Below are positions 1-7,156 of a stretch of 34,866 nt of DNA, one piece after another. Both the position numbers and the translations under genes were made by a program. The DNA is taken from positions 1 to 34,866 of the IMG/VR virus record IMGVR_UViG_3300018083_000081; one strand, 5' to 3'. Position 1 is the stretch's first letter, and every line of letters begins with the position of its first letter. The DNA comes from a virus. The notes below the pieces were generated by a model that was given only the letters and a program-made list of their open reading frames with translations, was not told where the DNA came from and did no database searches.

Positions 1-1
1 C

Positions 2-577
2 GCCCAGGTCAACGGCGCTAACGCGATCGGCTCGCTCACCACCGCCACCTACACGATCCAGGTGACGGGGTGGGACAACCAGAATTTCTACGAGAGCCGC
101 ATCTACCAGGTCTCGGCCGATGTCTCGGTGACCACCGGCGGCATCTCGCTGACGACGCCCTCGACCCCCGGCTTCACCTACGCCGTCTATATCGGCTCGG
201 GCACCGGCGCCGCCCCGACCAACCTCGGCTTGGTGGCCAGCGGCGGCCCGACCTCCGGTCCCTATACCGGGCAGGCGATTCAGATCCCGCCCTCGACCGC
301 CGTCACGATCACCGGCATCGGGCTCTACCAGATCCCGCCCGCCGCACCCGCGACCGGCGTCACGGTGTACCGGACCTATGTGTTCGGCAAGGAAGCATTC
401 GCCACGCTGAAGCTGATGGGCGTCGAGTGGAACCGCTTGTACAATGCGGACAAGTCGGACCCTCATAATCAACTCCGCGTGATTGGGTATAAGTATATGG
501 AAGGGTGGTGCATTTTAAACCAAACCTTCCTTGCCGCGATGGAGAGTACTGCGTCGTCAACTGGTGCGTTCACCTGA
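2..577 (+). CDS. Major capsid protein, N4-gp56 type (C-terminal 191 residues; 5' end outside window)
   Basis: The frame is open from the left edge, so the start lies outside the window; the GTG at 62 is internal. The product forms the icosahedral head shell. The last 70 residues follow the N4-gp56 family layout: a FGKEAFATLKL stretch, a DPHNQLRVIGYKYM stretch where the family has its DP-N-x-x-G-x-x-GWK segment, then an ILN-x-x-F-x-x-x-E strand. The middle (residues about 35-120) is Gly/Thr/Pro-rich and looks like an inserted beta domain. The 3' end, from about base 460, is clearly poorer in G+C than the rest and uses other codons. The stop directly abuts the stop of the inverted HNH gene. Family call fairly sure; the N-terminal half cannot be judged. 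Confidence 0.75.
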   Translation, partial: AQVNGANAIGSLTTATYTIQVTGWDNQNFYESRIYQVSADVSVTTGGISLTTPSTPGFTYAVYIGSGTGAAPTNLGLVASGGPTSGPYTGQAIQIPPSTAVTITGIGLYQIPPAAPATGVTVYRTYVFGKEAFATLKLMGVEWNRLYNADKSDPHNQLRVIGYKYMEGWCILNQTFLAAMESTASSTGAFT

Positions 578-1195
578 TTACTTAGAGTATCTAGCCAAAT
601 ACTCTATGGCTCGCTGAATAACCACGGCATCCTCTCTGAACAGGCCGATGCCGTGGTTGCAATGGTGGCAAAGGAGGCCGCGGACTTGGCCGGTGGCGTG
701 ATTGTGGTCAACGTGGAAGCGCTTGGTGCGGGGGCCTGGGTCGGTTCCGGCGCATATCGCGCATACCCCGTTCTGGGCCGCGAGCATGGCATCGTACTCC
801 CCGCGGGTCAGGCCAAAGCGGCGCTTCAAGTCGTAATCGGCGTAGCGCTCGGGGTCTTTGTAATACCGCTCCATCTGCTTGCCGTTCAGCCTCTTGCGGT
901 TTTTCTTGTGGTACTCGGATGCGCGAGCGTTGCCGCAGTCGCGGCAGGTGCGGTTGAGGCCGTCGTGAAAATCCTTGTTTGCCGAGAAATTGGCTTCGGC
1001 CCGCACCTCCTTGCAGGACCAGCACCGTTTCGTTCCCGGTGGCGTCTGTTCGCGGGGCGGCTTCTTCCGGTAGAGGGCCTGCCGCTCCATGTAGCAGGGC
1101 TTGCAGGTCGGGCTGTGGCCGCCCGCATTGCGCGGGCTTTTGAAATACTCCGTGAGAGGCTTGGTCTCGCCACAGTCTCGGCACACCTTGTCCAT
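578..1195 (-). CDS. Free-standing HNH endonuclease, recombination endonuclease VII family
   Basis: A 205-residue DNA endonuclease, probably a homing enzyme. The N-terminal half has zinc-ribbon pairs (CRDCGE and CKPC near the start, CWSCKE and CRDCGN near residues 57-90). The C-terminal part is a standard endonuclease VII core: LTRGEYDAMLAAQNGVCAIC, then VDHNHATGQVRGLLCHHCN and GLFREDAVVIQRAIEYLA, with the DHNH catalytic region and a Cys4 zinc site. I chose the ATG at 1195 because GGGGAGAAG lies just upstream; a GTG sits one codon earlier at 1198. It is the only minus-strand gene in the head region, convergent with the capsid gene with no base between the two stops. That placement suggests invasion by a mobile endonuclease gene. 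Confidence 0.9.
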   Translation of the reverse strand: MDKVCRDCGETKPLTEYFKSPRNAGGHSPTCKPCYMERQALYRKKPPREQTPPGTKRCWSCKEVRAEANFSANKDFHDGLNRTCRDCGNARASEYHKKNRKRLNGKQMERYYKDPERYADYDLKRRFGLTRGEYDAMLAAQNGVCAICAGTDPGPRTKRFHVDHNHATGQVRGLLCHHCNHGIGLFREDAVVIQRAIEYLARYSK

Positions 1196-1261
1196 CACTT
1201 CTCCCCTGTCTGCGGTGTAAGAACTGTAGCACAGGCAGCCTAGCGGGGAAAGGATTTACTT

Positions 1262-1588
1262 ATGCCGTCACCAGTCGCCCTTCGGGTCAGCGTCCGGGTT
1301 CGTTTCGAGATCGTGGGGGCCGGCACCGGACCCTCCGGCCTCGGCGGCCTCAACGCAGACGACCCGGCCTACGGGCAGAGCCTGTCGCCCGGCGCCGCGC
1401 CGGTGGCGCAGACGCTCTACTTCCAGGACGCCGAGCCGGTGCCCGGCACCCCCGGTTCCTGGACCCTGGCGAACCTGAAGACGGCGCTCGACGCCGCCTC
1501 GACCTCGCTGGCCGGATCGACGGGAACGCCGATCATCGACGCGAGCGAACTCGCGATTATCAACGGTTTTGCGACCGGATCGCCCTAA
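1262..1588 (+). CDS. Small head-region protein, unknown (108 aa)
   Basis: I do not recognise this protein. It follows the HNH gene and has a clear ribosome site (GGGGAAAGGA, seven bases before the ATG). The N-terminus is short and strand-like (VALRVSVRVRFEIVGAG), the middle is Gly/Pro/Ala-rich, and the end is helical (LANLKTALDAASTSLAG). No signal peptide or membrane segment is seen. One base separates it from the next gene, so the two are co-translated. Its place just after the capsid gene suggests a head decoration or completion protein; this is inference from position only. Confidence 0.65.
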   Translation: MPSPVALRVSVRVRFEIVGAGTGPSGLGGLNADDPAYGQSLSPGAAPVAQTLYFQDAEPVPGTPGSWTLANLKTALDAASTSLAGSTGTPIIDASELAIINGFATGSP

Positions 1589-1589
1589 G

Positions 1590-1904
1590 ATGTCGACCCG
1601 CACCCTTGGCACGGCCGGCACGACCACGCTGATCGCCGTCGCCTGGTCGCAGAACCCGGCTACCCTGCTGCCGGCCGATCTCGCGACGATCAACGGGAAC
1701 ATCCGCGACGACCAGACGGTCGGGCGCCCGGTGGCGGCCGTGTCCGGCATCGGCGGGCTGGTGCGCGAGGGCAAGCTGTTCGTGCCGAACCGCGGCTCGC
1801 TGGTGCTCTACCCCGGCGATTACGTGGCCTACGACACGACCACCGGCTGGCCGATCCTGGTGTCCGCCATCGCGGCGGCCGGGGCGGCCTGGGTCCACTC
1901 CTAA
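1590..1904 (+). CDS. Small structural protein, unknown (104 aa)
   Basis: Not recognised by name. The ATG at 1590 follows the previous stop by one base; an in-frame start at 1569 would overlap the upstream gene and lacks a better ribosome site. The C-terminal half (NRGSLVLYPGDYVAYDTTTGWPILVS) reads as a compact beta domain of the kind seen in small virion proteins placed after capsid genes. A segment near the middle (LPADLATINGN) echoes the end of the preceding protein (ASELAIINGFATG), so the two may be diverged relatives; the match is short. Probable head-associated protein. Confidence 0.65.
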   Translation: MSTRTLGTAGTTTLIAVAWSQNPATLLPADLATINGNIRDDQTVGRPVAAVSGIGGLVREGKLFVPNRGSLVLYPGDYVAYDTTTGWPILVSAIAAAGAAWVHS

Positions 1905-1913
1905 GGAGTTTGT

Positions 1914-2588
1914 ATGCTTTCCGAGGAACAGAAACGCAAGATGACCGAGGGGCGCGAGCGCGCGAAGCGTGAGCGTGCGGCGATGGCGCAGACGCAGGAA
2001 GGCGTCGAGACGGTCGTCGAGGAAGTCCCGGTGATGCCGGCGCTGGAGGGTGACGAGCTGCCGCCGGTCGTCGAATACGAGCCGGAACCCAGGGGGCTGC
2101 CGACCCCCTACGAGCTGTTCCTGGCCGCGCTGTCGGACGAGGCGCGCGAGATCCTGTCCGGCGAGGAGCTTCGGGAGGCCTTTGACACCGCGACCCGCGA
2201 GGCGGCGGCGGAGCGCCGGAAGAAGCTCAAGGCGACGGCGGTCGAGAAGGCACGCTCGCAGGCGAGGGCATCCTCCGGCCTGCTGCCGGCCGAGGAGGTG
2301 GCGCAGCGAGAGTGGCAGGAGAGGATGGCCCGCCGGGTCCGCTGGACGCCGATCCTGCCCTTCGTGGCGGATACCGGCGGCCTCGTTGACGACGGGCTCC
2401 TGATCGACGGGCGGCGGCTGTTTCACGGCCAGGAGGTTGAGACGACCTACGGCGAATGGCTCTCGGCCCGCTCCATCCTGTGGAACCTGCGGCAGCACGA
2501 ACTCGACTTCAAGGGCGAGGGGCGCCTCTCCTCGCTGCGGCGCGACATGACCGCTCGCGGCATCACCTTCGCCGGAGCGCGGGGATGA
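1914..2588 (+). CDS. Charged helical head-region protein, unknown (224 aa)
   Basis: Not recognised. A strong ribosome site (AAGGAG, six bases before the ATG) supports the start. Residues 1-30 are a highly charged helix (KRKMTEGRERAKRERAAMAQ), followed by an acidic, Pro-rich linker, a helical part with ELFLAALSDEAREIL and a second basic helix (AAAERRKKLKATAVEKARSQ). The last 80 residues hold WTPILPFVADTGG and IDGRRLFHGQEVETTYGEWLS, which look like a folded domain. It ends in an ATGA overlap with the next gene. The helix-linker-domain layout could fit a scaffold-like or head assembly role, but scaffolds usually precede the capsid gene. Confidence 0.7.
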   Translation: MLSEEQKRKMTEGRERAKRERAAMAQTQEGVETVVEEVPVMPALEGDELPPVVEYEPEPRGLPTPYELFLAALSDEAREILSGEELREAFDTATREAAAERRKKLKATAVEKARSQARASSGLLPAEEVAQREWQERMARRVRWTPILPFVADTGGLVDDGLLIDGRRLFHGQEVETTYGEWLSARSILWNLRQHELDFKGEGRLSSLRRDMTARGITFAGARG

Positions 2589-2806
2589 GCGAGGATGCCG
2601 GCCGCAGCGTGCTCGTCTGCCGGATCGAGACGCCGGCCCAGATATGGGTGCAGCGGCAGGCGATAGACCTGACTGGCGAGTGGTTGAACGTCGGAGGGCC
2701 TGTGATGCTGCCTCCCGGCGGGCAAACCAGCATCCACCTGGGACGCTCTCAATATCCTGCAGAACGGCCAAACGTGCGGCTGATAATCGCCGAGGTCAAT
2801 GAATGA
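2585..2806 (+). CDS. Small unknown protein (73 aa)
   Basis: Not recognised. It starts at the ATG of an ATGA overlap with the preceding stop and ends in another ATGA overlap with the next gene, so translation is coupled on both sides. The sequence is strand-rich (SVLVCRIETPAQIWVQRQAIDL, then GGPVMLPPGGQTSIHLGRS, then RLIIAEV) and probably folds as a small beta domain. No membrane segment, signal peptide or metal site is seen. Confidence 0.6.
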   Translation: MSEDAGRSVLVCRIETPAQIWVQRQAIDLTGEWLNVGGPVMLPPGGQTSIHLGRSQYPAERPNVRLIIAEVNE

Positions 2807-3012
2807 GCGACGGCGAAATGCTCGAATACATGGGCATGGATGCTGCCAAGTGGGCGGCTGAGTTCTGTAAAATAGCGCGCAACCACGGCCACAACCTTGA
2901 CGAGGAGTGGATGATCGGGTGGTTCGCCAGTGCCATCATGGCGGGATACGATCGAGGGAGAGGGGTGTCGTTCACCAAGCTTCCTGACGGCTCCGCCTTT
3001 ATTGTGGATTAG
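2803..3012 (+). CDS. Small unknown protein (69 aa)
   Basis: Not recognised. Translation is coupled to the upstream gene by an ATGA overlap. It is mostly helical (EYMGMDAAKWAAEFCKIARNHG and EEWMIGWFASAIMAGYDRGRG) with a short strand-like tail (FTKLPDGSAFIVD). Small proteins of this kind with a WFA-x-AI-x-x-G pattern are frequent in the head regions of proteobacterial podophages, but I cannot name a family. Confidence 0.6.
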   Translation: MSDGEMLEYMGMDAAKWAAEFCKIARNHGHNLDEEWMIGWFASAIMAGYDRGRGVSFTKLPDGSAFIVD

Positions 3013-3015
3013 CGC

Positions 3016-3486
3016 ATGAGCGAGTTGCGGATCACCTACCAGCTGCAATTGAGCGAGGGGCAGACCATCGCCTACGAGATCGGCGAGGATACCGAGATCG
3101 ATCGCGTGCAGCTCGACATGCTGCTCGACAAGGTGGGCGGCGCGGCCGACCGGCGGAAGGCGATTTTCGACCTGCCGTTCCACAAGGCGCGGCTGTTCGC
3201 CAACCGAGAATTGCTGCGCTCGCAACAGCGCGAGCGTGCCAAGGCCGATGCGACGATGCAGGCCAGGGTGGTGCAGATGACGGCCAACCGGCGCAGCCAG
3301 GTGCCGCCGGCGCAGCAGGACATCAACACGGTGGCGCAGTTCGACAACCGCATCCTCGAATTGCAGAAGACGATCCAGGCGGACGAATTGCGCATCCCGT
3401 ATCTCGAGGCGATCATCGAGGGCCGCAAACCGCCGGAATTGTTCCCCGAGATCGACGATCCGCCGCAAGCGCTCGCGGCCGAATGA
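3016..3486 (+). CDS. Unknown coiled-coil head-region protein (156 aa)
   Basis: Not recognised by name. The first 30 residues form a beta hairpin (ELRITYQLQLSEGQTIAYEIGED). The rest is helical and strongly charged, with likely coiled coils over residues 40-100 (basic, Arg/Gln-rich) and 108-140 (NRILELQKTIQADELRIPYLEAIIEG). It ends six bases before the adaptor gene. A coiled coil just upstream of the head-tail adaptor could act in connector assembly; that is inference from position. Confidence 0.65.
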   Translation: MSELRITYQLQLSEGQTIAYEIGEDTEIDRVQLDMLLDKVGGAADRRKAIFDLPFHKARLFANRELLRSQQRERAKADATMQARVVQMTANRRSQVPPAQQDINTVAQFDNRILELQKTIQADELRIPYLEAIIEGRKPPELFPEIDDPPQALAAE

Positions 3487-3492
3487 TCCGGC

Positions 3493-4461
3493 GTGCTGAC
3501 CGCCGCGCAGATCATTGAGGAGGCGGCCTACCGCGCCAAGGTGCCGGGGTATCAGGGGACTTTTGCCCTGCGCAACCTGAATGCGATCCTCTCCGACCTC
3601 TGCCAGCACCACGATTTCGCGCTAGCCCGGGGTGTCTACAACTTCAACTTCAACCCGGCGCTGGCGACGATGTACGGCAGCGGCCCCTATCCTCTGCCGC
3701 TCGACTATCTGCGCACCTCGGGGTCGTCGGGTGCCACCGGCGCCGGCCGCTCGGCCTGGTATCTCTATCCGACGCCGGCATTCCCCTCGGGGCAGCCCAT
3801 TTACATGGTGCCGATCGACCTCGCCGAGTTCGACCAGTTCCCGCAGTTTCCCTCGCAATCGACCCCGAACCTGTGGGCGACGGACATGGGCGGGCCGCTG
3901 ACGCAGCGCATCGTCCTGACGACGACGGGCGACCTCAGCGGTACGGACGGCACGGTCAACAACCTCCCCTCGATCGTCGGTCTGCGCCTCGGCCTCGGCT
4001 GTGCCGGGGAGGGGATCGCCCCGGGCTCGGTCGTCATCGCGATCAACACCACGATCGGCCAGGTGACGCTCTCGGCCAACACCACCCTGGCGATCGACGG
4101 GGCCAGCGTCTACTTCGGCATAGCGCCGGTGGCCTATGTCTATCCCCCGCCGCTCGGCAGCTACCCGGTGACGGTGCGCTACCAGCGCCAGATGCCGGAT
4201 GTCGTCGATGTCTACAACCGGACGCCCTGGTTCCCCGATACCGGCTACCTCGTCACCGAACTGGCCTCCCGCCTCTGCGAGATCAGCGACGACCAGCGGG
4301 CCCTGAATCTGCACGGCCTCGCCGACATGCGTATCGGCAAGTACCTCGCCAAGGCCGACGACAAGACCAACCGGGCGCAGTCGATCCAGCTCGACGGCCG
4401 CAACTTCGGCGGCGGGACGAGCTACGACAGGGCCAGACTTACAAAACATCAGGGCTGGTGA
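3493..4461 (+). CDS. Head-to-tail adaptor (P22 gp4 / T7 gp11-like), with an inserted beta module
   Basis: This 322-residue protein likely sits under the portal and joins the head to the short tail. The N-terminus (LTAAQIIEEAAYRAKVPG, then LRNLNAILSDLCQHHDFALARG) and the strand with PLPLDYLRT match the layout of podovirus adaptor proteins. The C-terminal third (VRYQRQMPDVVD, TPWFPDTGYLVTELASRLCEIS, GLADMRIGKYLAKADDKTNR) is the usual helical end. Residues about 138-210 carry a Gly/Thr-rich module (GEGIAPGSVVIAINTTIGQVTLS) absent from the basic fold and also present twice in the next large gene. The start is GTG at 3493. It ends in a TGATG overlap. Position before the nozzle gene supports the call. 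Confidence 0.7.
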   Translation: MLTAAQIIEEAAYRAKVPGYQGTFALRNLNAILSDLCQHHDFALARGVYNFNFNPALATMYGSGPYPLPLDYLRTSGSSGATGAGRSAWYLYPTPAFPSGQPIYMVPIDLAEFDQFPQFPSQSTPNLWATDMGGPLTQRIVLTTTGDLSGTDGTVNNLPSIVGLRLGLGCAGEGIAPGSVVIAINTTIGQVTLSANTTLAIDGASVYFGIAPVAYVYPPPLGSYPVTVRYQRQMPDVVDVYNRTPWFPDTGYLVTELASRLCEISDDQRALNLHGLADMRIGKYLAKADDKTNRAQSIQLDGRNFGGGTSYDRARLTKHQGW

Positions 4462-4769
4462 TGGCGGTCGCCGTCACGGTCGTAACCCGCGTCGGCCCCG
4501 CGGCTTTTATCGGCACCGGGACCATCGGCCCGATCGCCGCCGCTGATCTGTCCAACGGCGCCAGCGGCGAGGGGGCGATCCTCCTGGCCGAGTTCCCGAA
4601 TCTGCCGCCTAAGACCTTTGCGCAGCTTCCCGTCGCGCCCGTGGCGGGCATGTTGGCCCACATCGCCGACAGCAACACCGTCGTCTGGGGCGCGGCCATC
4701 GCGGGCGGCGGGTCCGATCCGGTGCTGGCCTGGTTCAGCGGGACCGCCTGGACGGTCCTCGGCATCTGA
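4461..4769 (+). CDS. Small virion-type protein with a DSNT..WGA domain (102 aa)
   Basis: Function unknown. The start overlaps the adaptor stop (TGATG) and the end overlaps the nozzle start in the same way, so it is translated between two tail-joint proteins. The C-terminal half (LPVAPVAGMLAHIADSNT, then VVWGAAIAGGG, then VLAWFSGTAWTVLG) is a small beta domain common in phage virion proteins. The same domain closes the 155-residue product at 12259-12726 of this window. A structural role at the connector or tail is likely from context. Confidence 0.7.
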   Translation: MAVAVTVVTRVGPAAFIGTGTIGPIAAADLSNGASGEGAILLAEFPNLPPKTFAQLPVAPVAGMLAHIADSNTVVWGAAIAGGGSDPVLAWFSGTAWTVLGI

Positions 4770-7153
4770 TGGCGACCTCTCTCCGCAACGCCGCCCCGCT
4801 GAATTTCGTCGCCAAGGGCGTCAGCGACACGGCGGACGCGACCAATTCCGGCCGCGGCGCGATGCGGGCGATGACCAACATGGTGCCGGACTCGACCAGC
4901 CGCGGCATCTTCGTGTGCCGGCCCGGGGCCATCGACCAGGTCGATTTTTCCAGTCTCATCGCCGCGACCTTCGTCTCCCAATACATCCCCTTCGGCAACA
5001 TCGTTTACGGCATGGTGTCGAGCGGGCTCAATCCCGGCAAGGATCAGCCCTTCGCCTACGACCTGGAGGCGGCGAGCTACCTGCCGGTGTCCGGTATCGA
5101 GGACCGCAACACGCCAACCTCGCCCCCGGCGACCGGCGATTGGGTGCCTCCGATCATGGCGCGGGTGGGCAGCCGCATCCTGGTGACGCATCCGGGCTTC
5201 CCCGGCGACGACATCAAGTTCGGCTGGTTCGACATTTCCGAGTTCTTTTCCATCGTCACGGTGGAGTTCACCAGCGGTCTGCCGTTCCTGTTCGGCGCTC
5301 CCTCGCTGATCGGGGTGCAGCCGGGGCATCAGATCGGTGGCTCGGCGGTGTTCCCGGCTCAGACCCGGGTAAAAAATGTTTTTTATAATACCCAGTCGGT
5401 CTTCGACTTCGCCGGCAACAGCCACGGCACCGATATCATCGACGGCATCTCGATTCCCGCGGCGATCGAGATGTACCCCGGAAAGACGGTGACCGGCCCC
5501 GGCGTTCAGCCCGGCACCACGATCCTCGGCACGCCGGCCGGCGCCTCGATCCAGTTGTCGCAGCCGACCACATCAAGCGTCGTGGCCGGGACCTTCCGCG
5601 TCATCGGCAACATCCCGGCGGTCTTTCCCTACGCCTATCGGGGGGACTTCACGGCCAGCGACAAGTTCATCGCCAATGTCGGTATCACCACCGATCTCTA
5701 TATCGGGCAATTGATTGTCGCCGACCCGGCGCTGGTGCTGCCGGGCACCTACGTCGTGAACGTCTCCGGCACGACCGTCAACCTGACGCAGCCCCTCATC
5801 GGCACCGCCGCGAACCAGAATTTTTCCGCCATAGGGACGGTGATCGAGCTGACGGACGCCCCGTCCGCCAGCGGCGTCGGGCCGCTCTCGCTCAGCGGCG
5901 GATCGCCCTCCGCGCCGCTGTGGGGTGCCGGCGATACCGCGATCAACCCGCTCCCCTCGGTGCCGGTCGGCGTGGAACAGATGAATGGGCGGGCATGGTT
6001 TGCCGCCGGAGATTACGGCATCCCGTGGTCCGACAGCCTGCTGCCCTGCATCCGCACCGGCGGCAATCAGGCCCTGACGACCAACAATTCCCGTCCGGTG
6101 ACGGCGATCGGCCCCCTGATGCTCTCGGCGCCGATCACCGGCGGTATCGTGCAGTCGCTGATCGCCTTCCAGGGCTCCGCCTCGATGCAGCAGATCATGG
6201 GCGATCCCTCGACCCAGAACCTGTCGATGAACATCCTGCCGGTGCCGACCGGGACGTTGGCGCCGAACACGATCACCACCTCGACCCTGGGCCTTATCTT
6301 CGTGTCGCCCGAGGGGGTCCGCTATATCGACTTCCGGGGGCGAGTGTCGGACCCGATCGGCCAGGACGGCGATGGCGTGGTGGCGCCCTTCCTCGCGGTC
6401 ACCGAGCCGCCGATCGCCGGCCCCCGCGCCTCCCGCATGACGGCGGCGGCCAACGGCCGGACATTGCGGATCGACGTGCCGAACAGCGACGAGGAGATGG
6501 TCTCCTACTGGTTCGACCTCACCCGCCGCATCTGGACCGGCCCGCACACCGGCGCGGCGCGGCTGGTCAAGGTCTGGAACGACACGTTCCTCATCTTCTC
6601 GGCGACCCGCCTCGTGCTGCAACTCGCCGACGACACGCAGCACCCGGATTCGGTCTATGTCGAGAACGGCCGGGCGATGACCTACGAGTGGGAAACCTCG
6701 CTCCTGCCGGACACCGGGCAGATGTCGATGAACACCATCATCGAGTCCTCGGTGATGGTGGCGCTGCCGCCCGGCGAGCAGGTGCAGATCAACTTCCTGA
6801 CCGAGACGCGCGATGTCCCGGACGGCGTGGCGGTGGCGGGGCTCGTCGTGCCCGTGGCGATCTGGGGGCAGGCGATCTGGGGGGTGACGTGGACGGGGCC
6901 GGACAGCGGCGTCATCCGGCAGCGCCAGATACCATGGACCGTGCCGCTGGTGTTCAAGCAGGGCCGGGTCAACATGCGGGGCCTGTCGAGCGCCGGCCTC
7001 GCCATCGGCAATCTTTACCTGCGCTTTCAGGTGCAGGGTAATATGCAGGAAGTGCCGCAGATACCGCCGGACCCGATGGCCGATTTCCTGCTGGCGAACG
7101 ACGGGGTCACGATCCTGCGCGACAATCGCATCGTCAACCTAACCCCGGGATAA
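4769..7153 (+). CDS. Tail nozzle / hub protein (P22 gp10 / T7 gp12-like)
   Basis: A 794-residue protein likely to form the tail tube end below the adaptor. The start MATSLRNAAPLNFVAKGVSD with NMVPDSTSRGIFVCRPG is typical of this family, as is the block at residues 440-560: IVQSLIAFQGSASMQQIMGD, then LAPNTITTSTLGLIFVSPEG and IGQDGDG. The C-terminal half has the expected alternating strands ending in LYLRFQVQGNM. Residues about 205-355 are an insertion with two Gly/Thr-rich modules (GPGVQPGTTILGTPAGASIQLSQ; LVLPGTYVVNVSGTTVNLTQ). An A6/T6 tract at 5371-5384 marks the upstream border of that insertion and stands out from the GC-rich surroundings. Followed three bases later by the tail spike. Confidence 0.75.
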   Translation: MATSLRNAAPLNFVAKGVSDTADATNSGRGAMRAMTNMVPDSTSRGIFVCRPGAIDQVDFSSLIAATFVSQYIPFGNIVYGMVSSGLNPGKDQPFAYDLEAASYLPVSGIEDRNTPTSPPATGDWVPPIMARVGSRILVTHPGFPGDDIKFGWFDISEFFSIVTVEFTSGLPFLFGAPSLIGVQPGHQIGGSAVFPAQTRVKNVFYNTQSVFDFAGNSHGTDIIDGISIPAAIEMYPGKTVTGPGVQPGTTILGTPAGASIQLSQPTTSSVVAGTFRVIGNIPAVFPYAYRGDFTASDKFIANVGITTDLYIGQLIVADPALVLPGTYVVNVSGTTVNLTQPLIGTAANQNFSAIGTVIELTDAPSASGVGPLSLSGGSPSAPLWGAGDTAINPLPSVPVGVEQMNGRAWFAAGDYGIPWSDSLLPCIRTGGNQALTTNNSRPVTAIGPLMLSAPITGGIVQSLIAFQGSASMQQIMGDPSTQNLSMNILPVPTGTLAPNTITTSTLGLIFVSPEGVRYIDFRGRVSDPIGQDGDGVVAPFLAVTEPPIAGPRASRMTAAANGRTLRIDVPNSDEEMVSYWFDLTRRIWTGPHTGAARLVKVWNDTFLIFSATRLVLQLADDTQHPDSVYVENGRAMTYEWETSLLPDTGQMSMNTIIESSVMVALPPGEQVQINFLTETRDVPDGVAVAGLVVPVAIWGQAIWGVTWTGPDSGVIRQRQIPWTVPLVFKQGRVNMRGLSSAGLAIGNLYLRFQVQGNMQEVPQIPPDPMADFLLANDGVTILRDNRIVNLTPG

Positions 7154-7156
7154 GCA

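Noticed and set aside
1560-2771. Long minus-strand frame of 403 codons
   Set aside because: It is the shadow of several well-supported plus-strand genes; Arg/Gly-rich composition and no ribosome site.
5371-5388. Programmed -1 frameshift in the nozzle gene
   Set aside because: A shift would stop within four codons, and no stimulating structure is evident.
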